Of a DNA stretch of 64,000 nt, positions 58,001 through 64,000 are shown in pieces. A program made the translations under genes and the position numbers. The notes under the pieces were generated by a model. That model had not been told where the DNA came from, did no database searches, and was given only the letters and a program-made list of their open reading frames with translations. Position 1 is the stretch's first letter. Every line of letters starts with the position of its first letter. Source of the DNA: Opisthocomus hoazin (taxonomy: Eukaryota; Chordata; Aves; Opisthocomiformes; Opisthocomidae); the NCBI RefSeq assembly GCF_030867145.1, contig NC_134418.1, positions 56,581,682 to 56,645,681 on the forward strand, read 5' to 3'.

Positions 58001-61000
58001 AAGTTTAGCACTATTATAGTTTATATTTAAACTAGGACACAGTCTGAAAGATCCAGTGTTATAATTATATGAGCAAAAATTTCCTATGATACTATGTGAC
58101 AACAGAGCAGTAAACATGCCATCAGAGTCAGCATCAGAAGTACCGTGCAAAATGCTAAGTATTATTGACACTTCTTCATTAGAGACAGTTATTTATAACT
58201 CCTTGGTTCATTATTTCTTCAAGGAAAAATACTGCTTCTTTCTGAAAACTGGAAATCTGTTTGCCTTACTTGGGACTTAGAGACACTTCGAATGGCAGTG
58301 ATTCTTCATAGTTTTTACTGTTTTGCTGTGACTATTTTTAAATACATGCACACTTCTGAGCTCCACAATGGAATGGTTTTGCAAAGTTTAAAGTTTCTCT
58401 TTGTAAACCTTCTTGGCTATTTTACTTGTAGTAGTTTGGTCATTTTTCCCTCTGTACAAAGAAAAATGTGTCTCATAAAGGTCAGTATTATGTAGAGACT
58501 GGGTACAGAATTTTCATCAGCTGTTAAAACAACTATAGCTGGTTTCCTTTTCATACAAGCTTTTGGTTCAGGGGTGGCCTTCGTTCATGTTGTGAGGATT
58601 TCTTGTCAAACACTTCATGTGCTGGATAAAAGTGTATGCAGAGATGGTGAGTTGGTGGTGGAGAATTCCAGGATAGCCTCATTCAAGCACTGTCTATAGA
58701 AGACCATATCTTGTAATATGTAATTATTTCTGAAGAATATCGTGCCTTTTCTATAATCATAGTTGGGATATAAATGCAAATTCAAGGCAGCATGTTCTGT
58801 CTAAGAAATGTGCAGAAAGAAATGAACATTCTTCAGTCAGTGGTTTTCTTGGAAAAAAAAGGTTTCCTTTTCACATTTTTAATGTACCTGAAAAAGGAAA
58901 TGTAAATGTCCTGATCTTTCCATTACCATACTTAAAAATGTGTCTTGATGTGGGACCGTGTTTTCTCTCTCTTATTCAAACAGTTACATTGTCTTTTGTT
59001 TGAGGATTTACTGAATATTGGCAATGAACTGAAAAGCACGGTCTATCTAGACCAATCATACACTAGAGAGTTTCAGACAAGCATTCATCTTTTCACTTAG
59101 ACATACAGTTGACATTTTTTTCACCTTTATATAACTTGCAACAACTCCTCATTTCAGATTTTTCTACGTAAGCATGTAACTAATGAAAGAAAATTCAGCC
59201 TCTTCACCCATTCTTGATTTGCTTAGTATCCTACATGTGTCTGTAGAGGTTGAAACTAAAGATAAGGAAGCAGGTGCCTTTCCACATCGATGTTGTGATG
59301 TTAATTCGGAAGACATCATTGATGTTCATTGGTGTGAACATGGAGAAAGAGCTGGCTGCCTGTGGAGAAATTAATCTGATTGTATTCAGAGCCTGCAGAG
59401 TGTGTGCTAACTCTCCTCTCCTTAGGTCTGTGACTGAATGTTGGAATACACAGAGCCTTTTATTTTGACAGAAAAGGGTTAAGTCACTGTTTTTGTAAGT
59501 GTGACACAATGGGAATTTCCAAAGAAATAGACTTATCTTACCTAGCCAAATAAAGACAGAAACGTAAACTATGAGCGTTTTAGCCAGTGGCTTACACAAT
59601 GATCAGTACAAATTAAAGGCGGCCTGCCCACTAAACCCCAGAGGTTTGTGCCTGTGTGTATCCCCAGGGAGACTACCACTAATGTGAAGAATTCCAACGT
59701 GCAAGATGATTTTGTGCAGTATGAATTTATTATGCATTTCATGGTTCCTGTGGAATTTTCAATGTCTGCTCCATCTCCATGGGCAGTTTTAATAAAATAT
59801 GTGCTCATAGTACATTCCGCTCTTGTATCGTTTTCTTCCTTTTCTCATAAAATATTTTGTTATTGTTTCAGGGTGAAAACTTTCTGGACTTGGATGTGCC
59901 GAGGGAAGCATTGCAGTTGGCAAGGGAACTCACGCAGTTCACAGTTTCATCAGTCAGACTTGAAAACTGTGAGAGAAGGGGCCAGAGAGCATTCTGTGAC
60001 AATGGAGTTTCTGATTTGGTCAGGGCCAGTGTAACGGGCCTACAGTTTTTTTTTTTGTTTCCAGACTACTACAGATGTGTAGCATTTTTTGTTTGGTTGG
60101 TTTTTTGTTTTAGTAAGAATCAGTCAGCCTGTAATCTTGTTAATCTTTAGTTATCTTCTGAGGTTCCTTTAATGGTAGTCTGTGAGCCTTTCTGGGAAGG
60201 GCAGCTCAAAAGTTTAGAATCATTGCTCTAGAATAACAGTTAACAAGTTTTCATGAGTTTTGTCTATCTAAATTACAAAGTACAGAAACATTCAAAGAAA
60301 CAAGAATAAATATAAACGGAAAGAATAGAAGAAGATTATGAATAGAGTGGGCAGTATCTGAGGGGTTAGCATGTTCTCATTTAGGCTAAGCTCCATTTTA
60401 CATCCAGTACATAGAAGAAAGTTACTGGTTTATGTTGGCTCTCTGGGTTTGTACATTACTGCAAATGCAGGTAAGAACTTAGTGAAAGCTAAGACAACAG
60501 CTCCAAACCAACCAAGACTTAGAAGGCAAGCATCTGAAGGAAAGACAACTGTTGCCCTCCAGACAGAGAAGTGGAGCAAAAGAGGAACTGAAACCCTGAA
60601 CTCTGGGGCTGGATCTCTCGTACGTTAGCTGTGGAATTGGAGCCAAGGCAAATACCACTGCTTTATCTGGTGGAATGTTCATCTAGAATAGTCTTGTGTA
60701 CACAAAATGTCAAACCTTGCTGGTGTTAAGAATAAATCATGTAGAGTACTAATGTTTTTCCCCTTGCTTTTCTCATTGGAAAAGCAAACATTGTCTGTCA
60801 TGTGGTTGCTGCCTTAACCTTGGCTGCTTTGGAATTATTTGTCTTGGGCCTGATGGCCTTGACCTTTCATACTTAGGATTTACCTGTTGTCTAGCTATCT
60901 TTGTGGGGCTCCAGAAGTTGGTTCTCTTTGGACTCTCAGCTGCTTTCTCACTGTGGCTCTTTCACAGCCATATTTTTTGGGTTTCCTGAGTGTGCTTTTC

Positions 61001-64000
61001 GTGAGCTTTGCTATTTTTACTGTCTCTGGAGCATATTTACTTGGTCTGTGGTTTTGGGGTTGTAGGTTGTTTTTTCCCCCCCCCCCTCATATTTGTGGAG
61101 CTGAAAGCAACAGTTACTGTAGTATGAACGAAAGCATCCTAGTTCACCATCTCTCCATGGTTCTGCTGGTGCTTTTTGTGTCACAGTCATGCTTCCAGTG
61201 AAGTGCCAACTTGCTGAGAAACAGAGAAGGCCTTGATACTGTGCAAGCACTGTCCAGCAATAGCCAAAACATCCATGTGTTAGCAATACTGTTCTAGTCA
61301 CAAACCCAAAACACAGTGCCATATAGGCTGCTGAAAGGAAAGTTAACTCCATCTCAATCAAACCCAGGAAACCTTTGCTTCTTAACTAGGGCTGTGAAGA
61401 CTGGAGCAGCTGCAGCTCCAGAAATCCTGAGATTTTTTCCATACTGGGCAGAAGCTGCTCTTCTGATGTAGCCAGAGAGATGGTAAAGATAGTTGCAGTT
61501 GCTTGTGAGTGCTCTACTTCCGTGTGCTTCTATTTCTACTGCTGTATGCTTCTATCTATGGAACGCCAAGTGGCAATGTAAGTGTGAAGCCTGCTGAAAG
61601 AATTTGTGCCAGATCTGGAAGCAGAACACCACAATTATTTGTAGCAGGTTTTTTGTTCTTGCCATAATATATCACTTCATTAGTACAAAAATAGAATGGT
61701 TCATCCTCAAAAATGAGGAAAACCGGTAAGAGCTTAAGCATGGACTAACTTGGAAGCAGCTGAATTTAAGTGAGGAGCTCTGAATTACCTTTTTCTTTTA
61801 ATGTCTCTTAATACATACTTCATCTTCTGACCTCATCTCTCCGTTGTTCTATATTTTGTTTTCTCTAATGCTTCCATGATAAACAATATGGATCAAAGAG
61901 ATTAAACCTTGTTTGCTACTAATCTGACATAAAGGCCATGATTCTTCAGTATTTCAAGGTAAAATGATAAATAATTACGGTAGCAAGGAAAGCCTCCTTG
62001 TTTGCGGTATGACACAAACTGCATCTGGTAGCACTTCATTTGCAAAATATTTGCAGAACTGTTCTAACACCGTCCCTGGTACTGATGCACAAGCTGGGAA
62101 ATAGTCAGAAAGGCGTATTTGTTACAGGCTTCATTGGAAACAAAGAGCAAAAGAAAAGCCCGCTGTTCTCCCAAGTAGAAACATACCAATCCCGCAATGA
62201 GTGGAGGGGGTAGGGGAGCATTAAAACTTGACATCAGCACGGATGGCATAGTAAAGCAATTTAGTCTTTTTGCTACTATTGGTCTTAAACAGGGTTCTTT
62301 TTCTTTACTGAAAAGCTGATTGCATATAAACTGCGAGGTTTAAGATTATTGAAAGGACGGAGTATCACCTTTTCTTGTTTTTAAACTGACTTTCAGTTAT
62401 CCAAGAACTGCTAAATTTGTTGTAGTCATTAGCACTTTTAAATTGTAGGACAGAAAAGTGCCTTGTCTCTGGTACCATGCGCGTTTTCAACCCAGCCTGA
62501 AAATATAAAGCTGAATCTGCAGATTGGTGGTTATTACACATGAACATGTCTATGAGCGCTGTTACAGCCTCTATGTGGGCCTGTTGACCTTGCACTAATT
62601 AGAAGACGTCATTCCCAGTGGGATAACAGCAGATGTGCCCTCACTGCTCATGCTCTGGGATTAATTTAATGGGTGCAGTGCAAAATGCTGCAGTGTCTTC
62701 TGTGAGAACTGGCTGCTATGGGAACAGCTGGCTTAGCATGTTCTTGCCTTGGTAGACTTTCAAGGCACTTGGACCTTTTTTCTGCGGCATTCAGTGCTGG
62801 CAGATGCCCTCTTATGTTCAGAGGTGAATCTTGTCCCTGGAAAAGTCATTTTGTAAGTGCGGAAAAAAAAGGGCATTGCAGTTTCACTGCAGGCATCAGT
62901 ACATGATCTTTTCCTGACACTGGGACACAGGCCTTGCTGTCTTGTAGTTTATAATGAATTAATTGGAAGGTTGGAATATTGTCGAAAACTTAGGTGGTTG
63001 CTGAGGGATTTCTTTTTCCCTTCTGTCCTATTTGGTAAAATTGAACATTCTCTGTAAACTGTGGAAGAGGAAGAGTCTTCCCTTTGCAGGGTTTTGCTGA
63101 ACAGGCAGGACTGTATTGGTCTTCCTCAGAATTAAATACCAGCCAGACCTGCGGTTCATATGTCACATGCTTATTTGCATTTGCTCTGATCTTATGCCCA
63201 AATAAAAAAGCAGGAACTAAATAGGATTTAATTACGGGCTTATTTAAGCTGTATTTTATGCAGGCAGTTGTCGAGTGTATATTTATCTGAGTATAACTTT
63301 TGAAATGTGGTCCTTTCTGCTCTCCATTTTCACTTTCTAAGAATGAGATACTTAACCACTGGTGTTTGGTTTGTAGTTTTTTGTTTTGTTTCCTTCTGTT
63401 GGAAGCCTACATTTAGCGTAATGACATCAGGCTACTTCTGTCATAAAGAAAATAATGAATTAAATTATTAATTTTTCTTTCACTCTAAGGGAGTCCTAAG
63501 CAAAAACATTTTAATTTTTGTTTCTGGGATATGTAGTTTTATAGGATTCTGTTTCATCTTAAAGAATTCTTGATCATCAGACTGCAAGAGACATAAAATT
63601 AGACTAGATTAATCTCTAAACTGTTTGATAGGGCTTTTTGTTTCTTCTCAGACGAACTTGCCAAATCTACTTCTGTCACTTTTGGTTTTTTGGTTTCTTT
63701 GAGTTTATACTAAATGATACTTATCACCCATAAACGAAACTCTTTTACTTGTTGCTTAACCAGTTCAATTAACGTTAAAAATAGACATAAAATTTCAGCC
63801 AGCTTTAGAAGCAAAAATTTTTTTTCAAACTTAATTTGCATTCATTTTTCATGTTGTGATGGTTTTTTATTTACTGGGAATGTGCATTAGAAATGCTATC
63901 CAGTTTCCACAGGACGAGTTGCCTGATGGGTGAGCAGGATACTCAGTATGGTGAAATCGTGTTACTGGATGAGTTTTATCTTAACTGATGGTCAAGAGAT

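Larger units (their letters stand above)
52751..64000. other. 3' flanking intergenic region
   Basis: About 11 kb of AT-rich DNA. I find no CR1, no exon I can support and no RNA gene. It holds a diverged direct duplication (54510-54573 and 54985-55046), a small GGT-rich stretch (55542-55566) and a run of 13 C (61076-61088 region). In mammals the next gene beyond PAPSS1 is DKK2, none of whose exons is visible here. Confidence 0.65.

Noticed and set aside
57785..58171. 128-codon open frame on the - strand in the 3' flank
   Set aside because: It is long for AT-rich DNA, but it has no recognisable domain, signal peptide, repeat or splice context, and no neighbour suggesting a gene.
59648..60150. 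Two overlapping open frames with an acceptor-like TTGTTTCAG at about 59863-59871
   Set aside because: Two different frames are open over the same bases, neither is recognisable, and no partner exon or donor could be linked. Chance is the simpler explanation.

Overview
The window is nuclear DNA from a bird. The evidence is the interspersed repeats, which are CR1 non-LTR retrotransposons with the typical 3' tail of ATTCTATG-like octamers, together with a vertebrate gene of short exons and kilobase introns. It holds one confidently identified gene, PAPSS1 (bifunctional 3'-phosphoadenosine 5'-phosphosulfate synthase 1), complete on the + strand.

Layout. Positions 1-848 are the 3' end of a CR1 copy. 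Positions 849 to about 4070 are gene-poor 5' flank with two pairs of diverged duplicated segments. A CpG island (about 4070-5370) carries the TATA-less promoter and coding exon 1 of PAPSS1. Twelve coding exons lie between 4746 and 51852. All introns are GT-AG, every phase is consistent, and the joined frame is 1,875 nt, or 624 codons plus stop, the length of human PAPSS1. Exons 1-5 encode the APS kinase half, exon 6 the linker and exons 7-12 the ATP sulfurylase half. The 3' UTR has two AATAAA signals (52504 and 52723). From about 52750 to the window end I find no exon I can support.

Mobile DNA inside the gene. Introns 6, 7 and 11 carry CR1 copies, all antisense to PAPSS1. Intron 6 holds a nested pair: an older CR1 (27259-27685 and 29908 to about 30603) is split base-precisely by a longer CR1 (27686-29907). 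The longer copy's reverse-transcriptase frame is almost open, but it has a stop, a 1-base frameshift and Asn in place of the motif A Asp. Intron 10 holds a repeat fragment that resembles an avian retroviral LTR.

How it works together. The product makes PAPS, the universal sulfate donor, from ATP and sulfate in two steps: ATP sulfurylase (C-terminal half), then APS kinase (N-terminal half). I found no operon-like arrangement, CRISPR array, RNA gene or clearly new multi-gene system. The less ordinary items are a tight G-quadruplex motif 5 nt past the exon 1 splice donor followed by a 108-nt pure-purine tract, a poly(A) signal inside exon 6 with GT-rich sequence across its donor, the nested CR1 pair, and an antisense exon-like open frame in intron 5 that I cannot assign.
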